Of a stretch of DNA of 64,000 nt, positions 46,280 to 58,489 are shown piece by piece (position 1 is the first letter of the stretch; every line of letters starts with the position of its first letter). The notes beneath the pieces were generated by a model. It was not told the origin of the DNA, ran no database searches, and worked only from the letters and a program-made list of their open reading frames with translations. The DNA comes from Ilex aquifolium (taxonomy: Eukaryota; Streptophyta; Magnoliopsida; Aquifoliales; Aquifoliaceae): positions 23,821,371 through 23,885,370 of the forward strand of contig OX637405.1 in NCBI GenBank assembly GCA_951799425.1. The letters are read 5' to 3'. The position numbers and the translations under genes were made by a program.

Positions 46280-47512
46280 ATGACCCCGATAAGGGCATAC
46301 CTCCAAGAGGGTACATTACCAGACAATCCCCTCGAGGCCAGGAAGACCAGGATGAGAGCTTCCAAATTCACTATCTTACAAGACATCCTCTACAAGAAAG
46401 GCTACTCATTGCCATTGATGCGGTGCCTTTCACCCGAGGAAGCTGACTACGCCTTACGGGAGATCCATGAAGGAGTTTGTAGTAATCACTCTGGATGACG
46501 CTCTCTCGCCAACAAGGCACTCCGACAGGGCAACTTCTGGCCTACCATGGTGAGGGACACCCAGGAATTCACTAAGAAGTGTGACAAGTGTCAGCGCTTC
46601 GCTACCGTGCCCAGGCTGCTGCCAGAGGAACTCACGGTCATCACAAGTCCGTGGCCTTTCTCCAAATGGGGCATCGACATCTTAGGGCCCCTACCTCTCA
46701 GCAAAGGACAGTGCAACTTTGTGGTGATGACAGTCGACTACTTCACCAAGTGGGCAGAGGCCGAACCTTTAGTAAAAATAACATATGTGAAGGTAAAAGA
46801 CTTCATTTGGAAGAATCTGGTATGCCGCTTTGGGATACCCCATTCTATTGTTAGTGACAATGCCAAGCAGTTCGACAACAAGCTCCTCAACTCCTTCTGC
46901 TCCGATCTTCAGATAAAACAACCTCATTCTAGTCCCGCACATCCACAAGCAAATGGGCAAGCAGAAGTCATGGTGAGAACAGTGCTACGCAACCTGAAGA
47001 CAAGGCTTGAAAGGGCAAAGGGTCTTTGGGTGGACGAGCTTCCAGGTGTCCTATGGGCTTATAGAACCACGCCAAGAACCCTAACCGGAGAAACCCCCTT
47101 CTCACTCGCCTTTGGAACTGAGGCAGTCATCCCTGTGGAGATCGAGGTTCATTCTCTAAGGGTCCAACACCACAACCCCATCACCAACGAGGAAGGACTC
47201 TGCATCAACCTCGATTTGATAGAGGAGGCAAGGGAGATGGCTGTGGTTCGCAACGCCGGGTACAAGTGCCGCATGGCGAAGTTCTACAACTCGAGGGTGA
47301 GGCATCATTCCTTCTAACCAGGTGACTTGGTGCTAAAAAAAGTGATCCTCGCCACAAAGGATCCACGCGAAGAGAAGCTGTGACCAAATTGGGAAGGACC
47401 CTACCTCATAACAGAGGTGGTAAGGCTAGGTACATACAAAATCCAGAATTTTGAGGGGAATGTCTTACTCCATCCGTGGAACGCTGAACATTTGAAGAGG
47501 TACTACCAATGA
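46280..47512 (+). pseudogene. Integrase of the Tat-like element
   Basis: An H2C2 zinc finger is visible (HEGVCSNHSG, stop, then KCDKCQRF). The core has the first D in WGIDILGPL, the second in SIVSDNAKQFDN (G to A change beside it) and the E in QANGQAEVMVRT. The C-terminal WAYRTTPRTLTGETPFSLAFG segment and PGDLVLKKVI tail follow, ending at TGA 47510-47512. Stops at 46496-46498, 47315-47317 and about 47381 break it. Confidence 0.85.
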
Positions 47513-47773
47513 CACCTTGAGAGAGTCAAAGTAATAAACAGTGGGGACTTGATTTTATTTTCTACCTTTTTTGGGATTATTACCCAGTATTCAATGTATT
47601 TTTTGGGGGTTATTACCCAATATTGCTTGACATAAGCAATGGATGAATAAAATTCTCTATTTTTTACTCCAAAATGATTTTTGCATTTTCATTCAATTTC
47701 AAAGGAGTATCAGTACAAAAGTAAGACTATGAATCGTCTTTCTAAAAAAAAAAAATCAAAAGTCCCCAATACT
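47513..47773 (+). other. 3' non-coding stretch after pol
   Basis: T-rich with a repeated GGGGTTATTACCCA-like motif. It separates the end of pol from the convergent antisense gene. Confidence 0.5.
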
Positions 47774-49943
47774 CTAACTATTCTCACGGTCGTCCTCGTC
47801 CTCCTCCTCTTCACCTTCCTCATCATCCTCAGTCTCGCCAGTGCCTCCATCACCATTATCAGGTGCCTCAGTTAGTATGAAGCCTAAGACATCAATATCA
47901 GGATAGGCAGCTGAGATCTTCCCTCGGAGCTCATCATAACCATCAATGAAGGCATCTGCAAGGCCATTCATCAAGTCCCTCTCAGTTGTGACAGCCCTCT
48001 CCTCAACCTGCAAAGCTCTCTCATGAGCTGCCTTCACCTTTGCCTCCACAGCAGCCTCTCTGAGCATGGCCCTCTCGCAGGTCTTCACAAGCTCAGCCTC
48101 TCTGAGCACGTCCCTCTCATGGGTTGCCAAAAGCTTAGACTCAAGATTAGCTATCTTCTCACGAGCCTCCTTAAGCTTAACCTCGAGCTTGGCTGTCTTC
48201 TCATGGGACGCAAAAAAATCTGTCTCCCTCAACGCAGCCCTCTCACGGGATGCCACAAGCTTAGCCTGAGAAGCCTTACTAGCAGCTTCAAACTCAGCAA
48301 TCTTCACCCGAGCAGCAAGGAGCTCATTTTGCATAGCATCATGGTCTTGCTTCATCTGATGGTGACTATAAGTCCTTGAAAGTAAACACATGGATGCAGT
48401 AGAAGCTTGAAGACAGATAAAAGTTAGAAGAAGCTTAAGAAAGGACTGGAGAAAGGGAGACAACTAACCCCTACCTGAGCCAGGCCTTCTAAAAAAGAGC
48501 CGACGATTCCTTCGGTACCCAGGGCATTAATCCCGATAACATCATCGGAAAACAAAAACCGCTTAAGCCGATCCCTTATGATTGATGCTTTACCCAACAT
48601 GGAGCTGATCAACGGTGCACCCCTTGGAATTCCCACAGGAGGAGTCGAGGAACCTGGAGCAGAAGGTGTAGTCAAAGGGGCCTCCGAAGTAACGGGTATA
48701 GATGAAAGAGTTGTCGCCCGAGGAGGCACTTGATGGGGGCACACCCGAGGAACCACTGGAAGGGTTGCTCGAGGAGAGTTCACCTGGGTCGACACATTTG
48801 GAGAAGTCACTTGGGGGGCACCCTCCTTCCTCGCCACCCTGGGAGGAGGAGGGCTCCTACCAGAGAGGTGAGACCCAATCACCCCCCTATACATCTCTGC
48901 AGAAGCAATAAAATGTTGTAGATGAAAAACACCAAATAGAGGTGAAAAGTACAAAACAAATCATCGTACCTTTCCTATTTAAAGAGGAACCACCAACTTT
49001 GAAGAGGGAGCATCAGCCTTAGCAGGAACCGAAGAGGAAACACTGACACCTCCATCTTTGAGCACGAGAGCTCCAAAATCCCTTGTAGCATGAGCTTACA
49101 CAGCTTCAAGCTTCCACTCCTGAGCCTTGGAGAGCGTAGGGGAACCTGCAAGGAATATAGTGAGTACCCAGCCTACAAGGAATATAGTAAGAGAAGAGTA
49201 AATATATGGGACGTACCAACTTTCTTCGAAGTAACCCATCGTGATGGTACCAATGCCCTATCAACATCCAAAGCCCACTCTCCACCGACGAATATGAAAT
49301 GAGATTTCCAACTATGGCAGTTGGAGGGCAACCCAGTAATCAACTTGCCTCCCCTCGGAGTGAAATAGTACCAACCTCGGTTAGGAGCAGAAGTCTCACT
49401 TAGGTAATAGGCTGTGTGGAACTCAACAGGAGAGGCATCTTCATGATGCACTTTTCTCCACAATTCCAGAAAGGCTAGTAGAACCCTCAAACCATTGGGC
49501 GTCAGCCGCCCAGGAGTCAGTGAAAAGTAATTCAAGATGCTACAAACGGAAGAAGGAATGGGGAGCCTGAGCCCAACCTCAAGCATCTCCTCATAAATAA
49601 CAATGTCATCAAAGGAGTCATCACTAGCGGGCTTGCCCTTTTCTGCTCGACGGCACAACACAGTCGGAGGAATGTGGTAGGCGGAAATAATCCGCGAAAT
49701 ATAGGCGTCCGAAATTAAAGTGCTAGTCAGGGTATTTACTTTGGACCTGTCGTCGTCACAGACTACTTTGCCTTTGTGTTTTTTTGCTGCGAAGACGCGA
49801 AGGGTTACCCAACCTACTGCCAGGGTCTTTGCCGTGAAAGGTGCCCGGAGTACCCACCTCCTAGGCTGAGTAACCAGCAGTCTCACGAATATCAGAGGTT
49901 CTTTTGCTCTCCACATCTGCATGCACAACACCAGGACAAGCAC
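47774..49943 (-). pseudogene. Antisense, apparently spliced gene of the Tat-like element (PF04195-like domain plus coiled coil)
   Basis: Convergent with pol. Exon 1 (49217-49943) encodes a pattern matching the 'putative gypsy-type transposase' domain: ISAYHIPPTV, VIYEEMLEVGLRLPIPSSVC, LTPGRLTPNGLRVLLAFLEL and RGWYYFTPRGGKLITGLPSN. It ends at a GTACGT donor. A likely second exon is 48970-49145 (71-bp intron), the third 48475-48896 (73-bp intron, CTGCAG acceptor), and the fourth 47774-48355, starting CAG/ATG. The fourth encodes a long coiled coil (KLEVKLKEAREKIANLESKL) and an acidic tail (EDDEEGEEEEDEDD). Exon 2 has TAA stops (for example 49096-49098) and its phase does not fit exon 3, so this copy is dead. 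Exon borders are my reading of splice motifs. Confidence 0.65.
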
Positions 49944-50215
49944 TACCCAGCTCAGCCCCCACCACCTAGACCACCCTAGTCTCGACGTCCAACACTTGGG
50001 TCGCCCAGGACTCGGTGCCTAGGGCCTGGGTTGCCTTGCCAACGACGCCCAGCCCCATTGCCTCTCCCTCCGTGCATACATGGGCGCCCAGCTCAACGCG
50101 GGCACGAATCGAACTCCCCAAGGGGTCGCCTAGGCTCTCCAAGTCATTACCCAAGGCAGGCCCATGCTCACCCAAACAGCCGGAGCTCCTTACGTTGCCA
50201 ATACGGGTATTCGAC

Positions 50216-50988
50216 ACCCTTATTAAATTAAAATAAGAATTAATTATTTGACATATAATTTATTGTTCAATTTTAATTACAAATATAAGTTAATTTTTTA
50301 TAAAAAAAAATTATTATTATTTAAATATGTTCACGTGCAAATAAATGTCAGTATTTGTGAAAATTTTTAATTTTTAATTTTATCCTTAATTATTATTATA
50401 AAATCAATTATACTCACATATTTGTTTTCATCCAATTTTTAATGTTTTCTATAGCTATTAGACTTTTTTAATTCTTTTAGACTATTTTATTAATAATATT
50501 TGACTTCTAAATCATTTTGAACTCATTTATTGGTAGTACACTTACATATAATTTATATATCTATATTTATTTATATAAAAATAAAATACATTTATATTAT
50601 TTTATTATATACATATTGTTGACAAATTGAATTTTATTGTCAAATATATGTCACATTTATTTTTTCTATATGTAACAATATGATAAAATATATTATTATA
50701 CAAACTATTCAGATATATAAATACTTAAGAATGACAATTTTACAATAAAACTTCAATATAAACAAAAGAGAAAATGTTTAAAGAAGTCAGAAAGATGCCT
50801 AAAATTTGACAAATTAAGTACTCAAATAAGAGTAGAGTAGATCAATAATTAGGTTTTGTAATAATTAACGTAAAATTTAATTGTTTGACAAAATTTATTA
50901 TTCAAATAAATAATAAATATAAATTAATTATTTTATAAAAATTATTATTTAAATATATTCACGTGCGTTGCACGTCATGCACTACTAG
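50216..50988 (+). mobile_element. AT-rich Helitron-like tail, duplicated
   Basis: The 3' end at 50961-50988 has a hairpin ACGTGC-GTT-GCACGT followed 9 nt later by CTAG, the classical Helitron terminus, although the next base is A rather than T. About 110 bp ending in the same TTAAATATRTTCACGTGC occurs at 50224-50338, truncated inside the hairpin. This segment abuts the truncated Tat-like element. Confidence 0.45.
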
Positions 50989-51290
50989 AGTAAAGTCCAT
51001 ATAGATCTAAAGAGTAATGTCAAACCCACTAAAATATGAGACCAATTATAGTGTATAAATGTTGTGGCAGTTGACATGATAAAAAATTTTAAGTATTAAA
51101 TTAATAAAAGTGAGATAAAAATTATAATTATTTTAGTACAACATCATTTGGTTTTTAGATTTGATCCATATTTTGGTTATTTTAGTAGGAATTTAAATAA
51201 TTTATGCCTATCCGGGTCATGGGCAATCAATAACGTGACGGCGCCTGGTCAGTTGGATGACGAATAAAATCCGTAGTGACAGAGTAATGG
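50989..51290. other. Intergenic, nothing recognised
   Basis: AT-rich spacer between the Helitron-like tail and the first MULE-like element. Confidence 0.5.
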
Positions 51291-54029
51291 CGCCCCTCTA
51301 GTTAGGTCTAAATTCAATGGCACCCCTTTCCGATTCTAAAACTTCACTACACCCCCTTCTGGTTCATACTTTCAAATCAAAGACACCGCCTTAACAGTAA
51401 TTTTTAACTCAACCAATACAAAAAGTAACGGTTTGACTATAAATTTTTTAAAAATGTCAAAACTATTTTTCCGTATGTAAATGTACTAAAATGCCCTCAA
51501 CTTTTTTCTCATTATATATATCATACCTTTTGTTGTTTGTAAAAGTCCAAAACGATTTGGGGTTTTTGGAAGATATAGGGGACTAAAACCAACCATTATT
51601 CTGCAACTCATTTTCCATAGTGATCAATCACTACCTAAGTTGGTTAAAAAAAAAAAAATTTCTTGCATATTTGTAAATGTTTTTCATGCAGTTTTTTTTT
51701 TTTTCATGCAGATATTTTTAAGTTTTTTAATGCAATTTTTTTTTAAAAATTTTTCATGAAGTTTTTTTAAATTTTTTTCATGAAAATAGTTTTAATTTTT
51801 TTTATGCAATTTTTTTAAATTTTTTTACATCCAAAACGCCCGTTAGACTTTTATGGCATGTTTGTTTCAAGAATTAAATTTGAGTGGTATTGAAAATGAT
51901 ATTCATTACACTTCTATTCAATGGAATACTATACCCGGTCTTAAACTTTTATCTCATCCTTTCCCTTGTTTGTTTATTATAAAAATTATTTGTGTGATAC
52001 CTACCTAAAGAGGTGTGTCAGATGAACTATTCAATGTAAAAAGACAATTGTAACCTTATAATCCAAAGCAATTCATGCCCTTGTTTGTTTGTACAACCAC
52101 CTGTGCATGACTAAAATCAAAAACCTTTTTTTTTGTTCCACGTGGTTTGCATGCACTGTTGAACTTGTCTCCCAGGTAACACACACACAAAGACAGACGA
52201 ACATATCCTACACACAAAAAAATTCCAGCAACATTTCACTTTCCAGCAAAATACCAGCAACAACGGAGTTCCAGCATACATATTTCCAGCAAAATTCCAG
52301 CACTTCTGAATCTGTATTCCAGTAGTACACTGTCATTCCCTTTAAAAAAAAAACAAAATGAATGCACAACACAACAACATATATACCAGCGTTCATAGTG
52401 GCTAGAGAGATACCAGATTTCAGAGTGGCTAGGGAGATACTAGCGTTTAGAGTGGCTAGGGTTTCACCATCGTTCAGGATGGCTAGAGTTTTGGCATCGA
52501 GGCGAGTGGCTAGGGTTTCACCATGGGTAGGGTTTGATCATCGTTAAAGGAGGCGATTGATGGTTTTAGCGTCTTGAGGGAGACGACTGATGGTTTCATC
52601 GAGTGGTTAGGGTTTGTTGGTAGAAAGTTGTCTTTTATATGGGGATACTATACATGAGGGCATTTGTGTCATTTTATTGTCTCATACCATAGTTCATTTG
52701 CACCGGTAAGATAATACCACCAGGTAGGTGGTATTCATTAATACCATATACAAGGCATTTAGGACATTGTTCAAACTGGGTCGATATTACGACCCGGAAA
52801 ATAGTACTGGGTGTAAAATGCCAAACAAACAAGGTATTAGGTAGGCCCCATGTATTATTTCCTTCTATCCCACTCTATAATACCATCTAATACTTGAAAC
52901 AAACATGCCCTTAAGTCATTAAGTCCATTTTCTTATAAGTTGTTGGGTAAGAAGTACACTTTTCAGTTTCTTATTTTCTTATACTACCTAAGTTCTCTCT
53001 GTGGTATATTTTTTTTGTTCGTTATAAATTACAGGGTTTTAAATTTATTTTATAGTTAAAAATAATTTTTCTATAATAAAATTACAATTGATAAATTCAA
53101 TGTCAAAATTCCATCAATTTCTAACTTCTCTACTATTATCTGTGCCCCACAACATTGTCTGACCACTATTCATACATCACCCTTCATATATAAAATTTAA
53201 ATATTATTTGATAAAATTTAATATTAATTAAATAAATTTGGTCTTAATATGACAAATTTAAATATTAATTTAGTTTTAATTTAATAAAATTAAATATTAA
53301 TTCAGTGTTGATTTGATAAAATTTAATGTTAATTGAATAAATTTAAATGTTGTTTTAATAAAATTGAATGTTTATTTGGTGTTAAATTAAATAACTGAAA
53401 TTAATTTGATAAGGTTAAATGTTAAATTAATAGAATTTAATATTCTATTTAATATTTTAATTTTAATTTAATAAAATTAAATGTCAATTTGGTGTTGATT
53501 TGATGAAATTAAATAATAATTTAATGTTAAATTAAAGAAATAATATTAATTTGATGAAATAAAATATTAAATTAATATAACTAAATGCTAATTTAATAAA
53601 ATTAAATATCAATTTATGTTGATTTGATAAGATGGAATGTTAATTTAGTTTAAATTAAATAAATGACATTAATTTGATACAATTAAATATTAAATTGATG
53701 AATCTAAAGTTAATTTAATAGAACTAAAAGGGAGTGCATTGAAATTTTAGAACCAGGAGAGGGTATTGTTAAAGATACATCTATTTACAGGGGATATCGT
53801 TAAAGTTATGTCTATTTATATGGGGTGTCGTTGAAGTTATGTCTATTTATAGGGGGTGTGATTAAAATTTACCCTATAAAATATTCAGGGGTATTTTTGT
53901 AAATTAATAATCGCCATTAACACTATAATTCAACAAACACTGACAGAGGGTGACAGTGAAATTTCAGAATCCGGAAGAGGTGTCATTGAATTTAGACCTA
54001 ATTACAGGAGGTGTGGATGAAATTTTTCC
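51291..54029 (+). mobile_element. MULE-like non-autonomous element, copy I (left end truncated, split by a PIF/Harbinger-like insert)
   Basis: It is the inverse of copy II: 51291-51850 matches the complement of about 55390-55985, and 53030-54029 matches the complement of about 54216-55170. The right end GGTGTGGATGAAATTTTTC matches the family terminus; the leftmost ~25 bp are not recognisable. The interior is AT-rich with irregular AATTTAATATTAATTTGATA-type repeats. No transposase. Without the insert it is about 1.7 kb. Confidence 0.65.
51854..52910. mobile_element. PIF/Harbinger-like non-autonomous element
   Basis: The termini TGGCATGTTTGTTTCAAG and CTTGAAACAAACATGCCC are inverse complements apart from the first base. 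They are flanked by TTA (51851-51853, 52911-52913), the usual 3-bp TSD of this superfamily. The interior carries irregular repeats of TTCCAGCAA (52225-52320) and GTGGCTAGGG (52395-52630). No transposase ORF. It sits inside MULE-like copy I. Confidence 0.75.
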
Positions 54030-54215
54030 AAAATAATAATGTTAGACTCATTAGAAAATGAGATAAAAAAAAAAAAAAGACTAAATGATATGACAATTAA
54101 TACGACACGTAAATATTGAATACTAAATGAATAAGTTGGACTAAGAGGATCATTACTGGTAAATATGTATTTTCTCTTTTTTCGTTCAATAAAAATATTG
54201 CCATGTAAAATTTTA

Positions 54216-56011
54216 GAAAAAATTTCATCCACACCTCCTCTAATTAGATCTAAATTCAATTATACTACCTCTCGATCTGAAACTTCATTGTCACCTCCTA
54301 TCAGTGTTTGTTGAGTTACAGCGTTAACGACAATTGTTAATTTACAGAAATACCCTCTGAATATTTTATAAGGTAAATTTTATCCACACCCTTTGTAAAT
54401 AGATATAACTTCAACAATGCCCCCTATAAATAGACATATCTTTAACAATACCTCGCTCGATTCAAAATTTCAATACATTCTCTTTTAGTTTTATTATATT
54501 AACATTTAGATTCATTAATTTAATATTTAATTTTATCAAATTAATATAATTTATTTAATTTAAACTAAATTAACATTCCATCCCATCAAATCAATACAAA
54601 TTGATATTTAATTTTATCAAATTAGCATTTAGTTATATTAATTTAATATTTTATTTCATCAAATTAATATTATTTCTTTAATTTAACATTAAATTATTAT
54701 TTAAATTCATCAAATCAATTCCAAATTGAAACTTAATTTTATTAAATTAAAATTTAATATATTAAATAGAATATCAAATTCCATTAATTTAACATTTAAC
54801 CTTATCAAATTAATGTAAGTTATTTAATTTAACATCAAATGAACATTCAATTTCATAAAAACAACATTTAAATGTATTTAATTAATATTAAATTTTATCA
54901 AATCAACACTGAATATAAATATTAAATTAACACCAAATTAATATTCAAATTAAAACCAAATTTTGTTCAATTATTATTAAATTTTATCAAATAATATTTA
55001 AAATTTATATATGAAGGGTGATGTGTAAAGAGTGGTAAGGTAACGTTGCGGAGAACAGATGATAGTACATGAGCTAGAAATAGATGAGATTTTGACATAG
55101 ACTTTATCGATTGTAATTTTTATTATAGAAAAATTAAATTTTAACTATTGAAATTGTAAAAACTCGATTATGTAACCAAATGATTGATAATATGATTGTT
55201 AATGTTATAACAAAGTTATCATGCAATACTTTAAAATGATAAAAATTCATTTGGATAATATAATGATAGAAATTACGCTTATGTCAAACTCCTCCTCCTC
55301 TATATCTTTACCTCCACCAACAGTTAAAAAAAACATCAATCCTGTAATAATACATCACAATATATTGACATAACAAAATGGAAGAAAAAAAATTAAAAAA
55401 AAAGTGCATGAACAAAATTAAAAAAATTTGCATAAAAAAAATTAAAAATATCTGCATGGATAAAATTAAAAAAAAACTACAAGAATTTTTTTTTTAAAAA
55501 TTTGCATGAAAAAAAAATTGTATAAAAAATTTAAAAATATCTACATGAAACAAAATTTTTAAAAAAAAAACAGCATGAAATTTTTTTTTAAAAAATCTGC
55601 ATACAAAATAATTACAAATTTGCAAGAAAAAAATAATTTTTTTTACCAATTTAGATAGTGATCGATCACTATGGAGAACCAGTTGAAGAAAAATGACTGG
55701 CTTTAGTCTCCTATGTCTTCCAGCAACACCAGATTATTTTGTACATTTAGTAACAACAAAGGGTATGGTATTTATAGTGGGAAAAGGATTGCGTGCATTT
55801 TAGTATATTTACATAAGGAATGATAGTTTAGACATTTTAAAAAATAGTCAAACAGTTACTTTTTGTACTAACAGAGTTAAAAATTACTGTTAAAGGGGTG
55901 CATTTGATTTGAAAGTATAAACCAGAAGGAGGTGCAGTGAAGTTTTAGAATCAGTAAGGGGTGTTATTGAATTTAAACTTAACTAGTGGGGGGTGTGCAT
56001 GAAATTTTTTC
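54216..56011 (-). mobile_element. MULE-like non-autonomous element, copy II (intact ends)
   Basis: It starts GAAAAAATTTCATCCACACC and ends GGTGTGCATGAAATTTTTTC, long terminal inverted repeats. The perfect 9-bp direct repeat AAAATTTTA (54207-54215 and 56012-56020) flanks it, as for Mutator-like elements. It is 1796 bp, AT-rich inside, with no transposase. With copy I it forms a large imperfect palindrome with a spacer of about 186 bp (54030-54215). Confidence 0.75.
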
Positions 56012-56020
56012 AAAATTTTA

Positions 56021-56804
56021 TTATTTTACTTTAATTTATTATTTTTAAGATTAACGTCACCAAAAAAAAACTAAAGGACAAATCTGGGGGCAGGAAAGCG
56101 AAACGCCATATGAGAAGACCCATCACGTTTATGAGTCATCAAAAAAGCATGGTCCACAGCCTGACTGAAGAAAATGAAAAAAAACTAAACGACAAATCTA
56201 GGCTGGAAAGCAAAATGCCAGACAAGACTGACTCAAGAAAATGACTTGGGAATGGAAACTTTTCTGCAGAAGTCCGTATACATCCAAAATAGCAATCGAT
56301 GGCCACCATGTGTTCAAAAATAGGGGAGGATGGAGATGTTTTGTACAATGAAATGTATAAACTCTAATAGTCAAGCGACTCTGGAAACTAATCAAAAGAT
56401 ATATGTACAGATTGATTCACGCGGAGCCACTAACTTATGCAAGTATGGACACTTAAAACACAAGCTTTCAATTTTCTTATCATACAATAATGATAGGTTT
56501 ATAATCGTCATTTTATTTTTTATATTTATATCTATATCTATATATATAATAAAATACAAATACAAATCAAATTTTAAAAGATAAACAAAGTAATTTTACT
56601 TTTCGCAGTTGAGATCTCTTTAAATTTTACTTGAAAATTAATTCAATGACTAATATTTTTTTTTTTGAAAGAGCAATGACTAATATTGAAACCCTAAATT
56701 TAATAGGAAAAATAGGCCATTAAGAGTGTTTGGGATAACTTTTTAAAAGTATTTCTAGAATTTATAATTTCTCATAAGTATTTTAAAAAAAAAAAAAAAA
56801 GTAA
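56021..56804. other. Intergenic, no gene
   Basis: Short direct duplication of an ACGACAAATCTRG...GAAAGC block at about 56075-56110 and 56185-56215. Otherwise AT-rich DNA with no coding signal. Confidence 0.4.
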
Positions 56805-57365
56805 TATTTGAAACTACCCCACCACCACTACCACCACCACCCCTACTGCCCTATCACCATCACCACTATCACCACCACCACCACCACCACCGTCCCACCA
56901 CCGTCACCTCATCACCACAACTACCCCCACCACCACCACCACCACCACCACTGCCACAACAACCACTATCACCACCACTGTCGCCACCCCCCATTACCAC
57001 AATCCCCACCGCCCCACTACCACCATCACCATTACTATTGCCATTATCGCTGCCGCCACCCCTACCACCCCACCACCACTACCCCTGTCACCCCACCACC
57101 ACCTCTTCCACAATAACCACAACCGCCGTCGTTATCACCATTGTTGCCACCCCGCCACCGCCCCACCACCACCATCCCCACTACCACCACCCCTCACTCC
57201 TACCACTGTTGCTGCCATCTTACTGTCATTGTCCCACCATCACCCCCTATCACCGCCACCGCTACCATCACCATTGCCACTCACGGCTGCCACCATCACA
57301 ACCGATTGTCGTCACCTATCACAATCATTACCGTCTCCCACCACCACCACCACCACCACCACTCG
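56805..57365 (+). repeat. CCA/CAC-rich trinucleotide array
   Basis: About 560 bp dominated by imperfect CCA, CAC and ACC units. ORFs through it in every forward frame are His/Thr/Pro homopolymer-like and artefactual. Confidence 0.9.
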
Positions 57366-58108
57366 CCCTCACTATAATCGGTACTTAACTTCTTTTCTCT
57401 ATCTTTGTAATTTATTTTGGATGTGACATTTATTAATGCTCAAAATTTAGTGAAGAACATAGATAATGAATAGATGAATGAAAACGTAAACATAGTGATA
57501 CAGTTGGACATGACGTCTATTGAGGAGTGTCGAAACTCAAAGAGGTCTAGAAGATTGTGTTACTCCTAGAATAGATGAAAATCACTATCTTTTGTTTGCT
57601 CCTCTGAAAGACAAGCATGTTTGAGTTAATTAAAGTAGATTGCTGAACACTTTCTATTGACGGGCTGCAAAAAATTCATAAGAATCTATTATTATATTTT
57701 TTGTGTTTTTTCAAGATTAATATAAGTGATAAAAAAATTCACATCTGTTGACATTTAGAATTTAGAATATAGTTTTGATAAGAAACAAATACCTATTAAT
57801 CAAACACAATGTACAAAACAGATTTTTATTTATTGTTTTAACTATTTTGAGCTATAATTTTGGTTTTTCATAGTGGGTTAGTAGATTATGAAACTTTACA
57901 ATTTATGCGTATCCAATATTTGGAGTCATTGTTTACGGTAAGTAATGATGGTGTCAATGAAAAATGTTCTTTTCCTTTCGGCTCTTTGTTGATGTGAAAG
58001 AACGAAAAGGGCTTGCAAAGGGTTATTGTCATTCATGTACCAGAGAGTGTGAGACCAAGCTCAATGGGAACATTTCACCTACCAATTATAGATTGATATT
58101 TGATTAAT
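57366..58108. other. Intergenic, no gene
   Basis: AT-rich, no convincing ORF, splice structure or repeat. Confidence 0.5.
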
Positions 58109-58117
58109 AGTGATAAT

Positions 58118-58480
58118 TAGGGGTGTCAATCATGTCGTGTCATATCATTTTTGTGTCGTGTCACTTTCAGTCGTGTTATTTTTGTGTCGTATCACTTTCG
58201 GTACGTGTTGGGTTCGTGTCAATATTCGTGTTAATAAAAAATTATTTAATTTGACAACAACTAATATAATACTATTTAAAAAATTATAAAATTCTTATTT
58301 TCTATCTACAATATTCGTTAAATAATTATTTTCTATCTACAGTACTCATTAATCGTGTTATTCGTGTCGAACCTTACTTTGACCCATTTATTACTCGTGT
58401 CAACTAATTGTGTTATATTCGGGTTCGTGTCGGGTTCGGTTTGAGTCGGATTCATGTTCAAGTAAAAAATTGACACCTCT
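58118..58480. mobile_element. 363-bp MITE with 9-bp TSD
   Basis: The termini TAGGGGTGTCAAT and ATTGACACCTCT are inverse complements. The direct repeat AGTGATAAT flanks it (58109-58117, 58481-58489). The interior is rich in TCGTGTC/CGTGTCAA motifs. Diverged fragments lie at 21821-21955 and 27270-27416. The 9-bp TSD suggests a Mutator-type origin, though 8-bp hAT reading frames of the same repeat cannot be excluded. Confidence 0.8.
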
Positions 58481-58489
58481 AGTGATAAT

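Larger units (their letters stand above)
32704..50215 (+). mobile_element. Ty3/gypsy Tat-lineage LTR retrotransposon, decayed, interrupted, 3' LTR missing
   Basis: In order: 5' LTR, PBS, gag, [inserted Athila-like element 33717-42122], rest of gag, protease, RT, RNase H, a second RNase H, integrase, then a long 3' region with an antisense gene. The dual RNase H and the antisense ORF are hallmarks of the Tat group. Coding sequence is GC-rich relative to the surroundings and carries many stops. I find no second copy of the 5' LTR before the sequence changes abruptly to AT-rich DNA near 50215, so the 3' end appears truncated. Confidence 0.85.

Noticed and set aside
50000..50215. 3' LTR of the plus-strand Tat-like element
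   Set aside because: No similarity to 32704-33278 and no polypurine tract was found before the AT-rich sequence starts.
56808..57426. His/Thr/Pro-rich ORFs in three forward frames
   Set aside because: Translation of a CCA/CAC trinucleotide array; no domain and equal openness in all frames.
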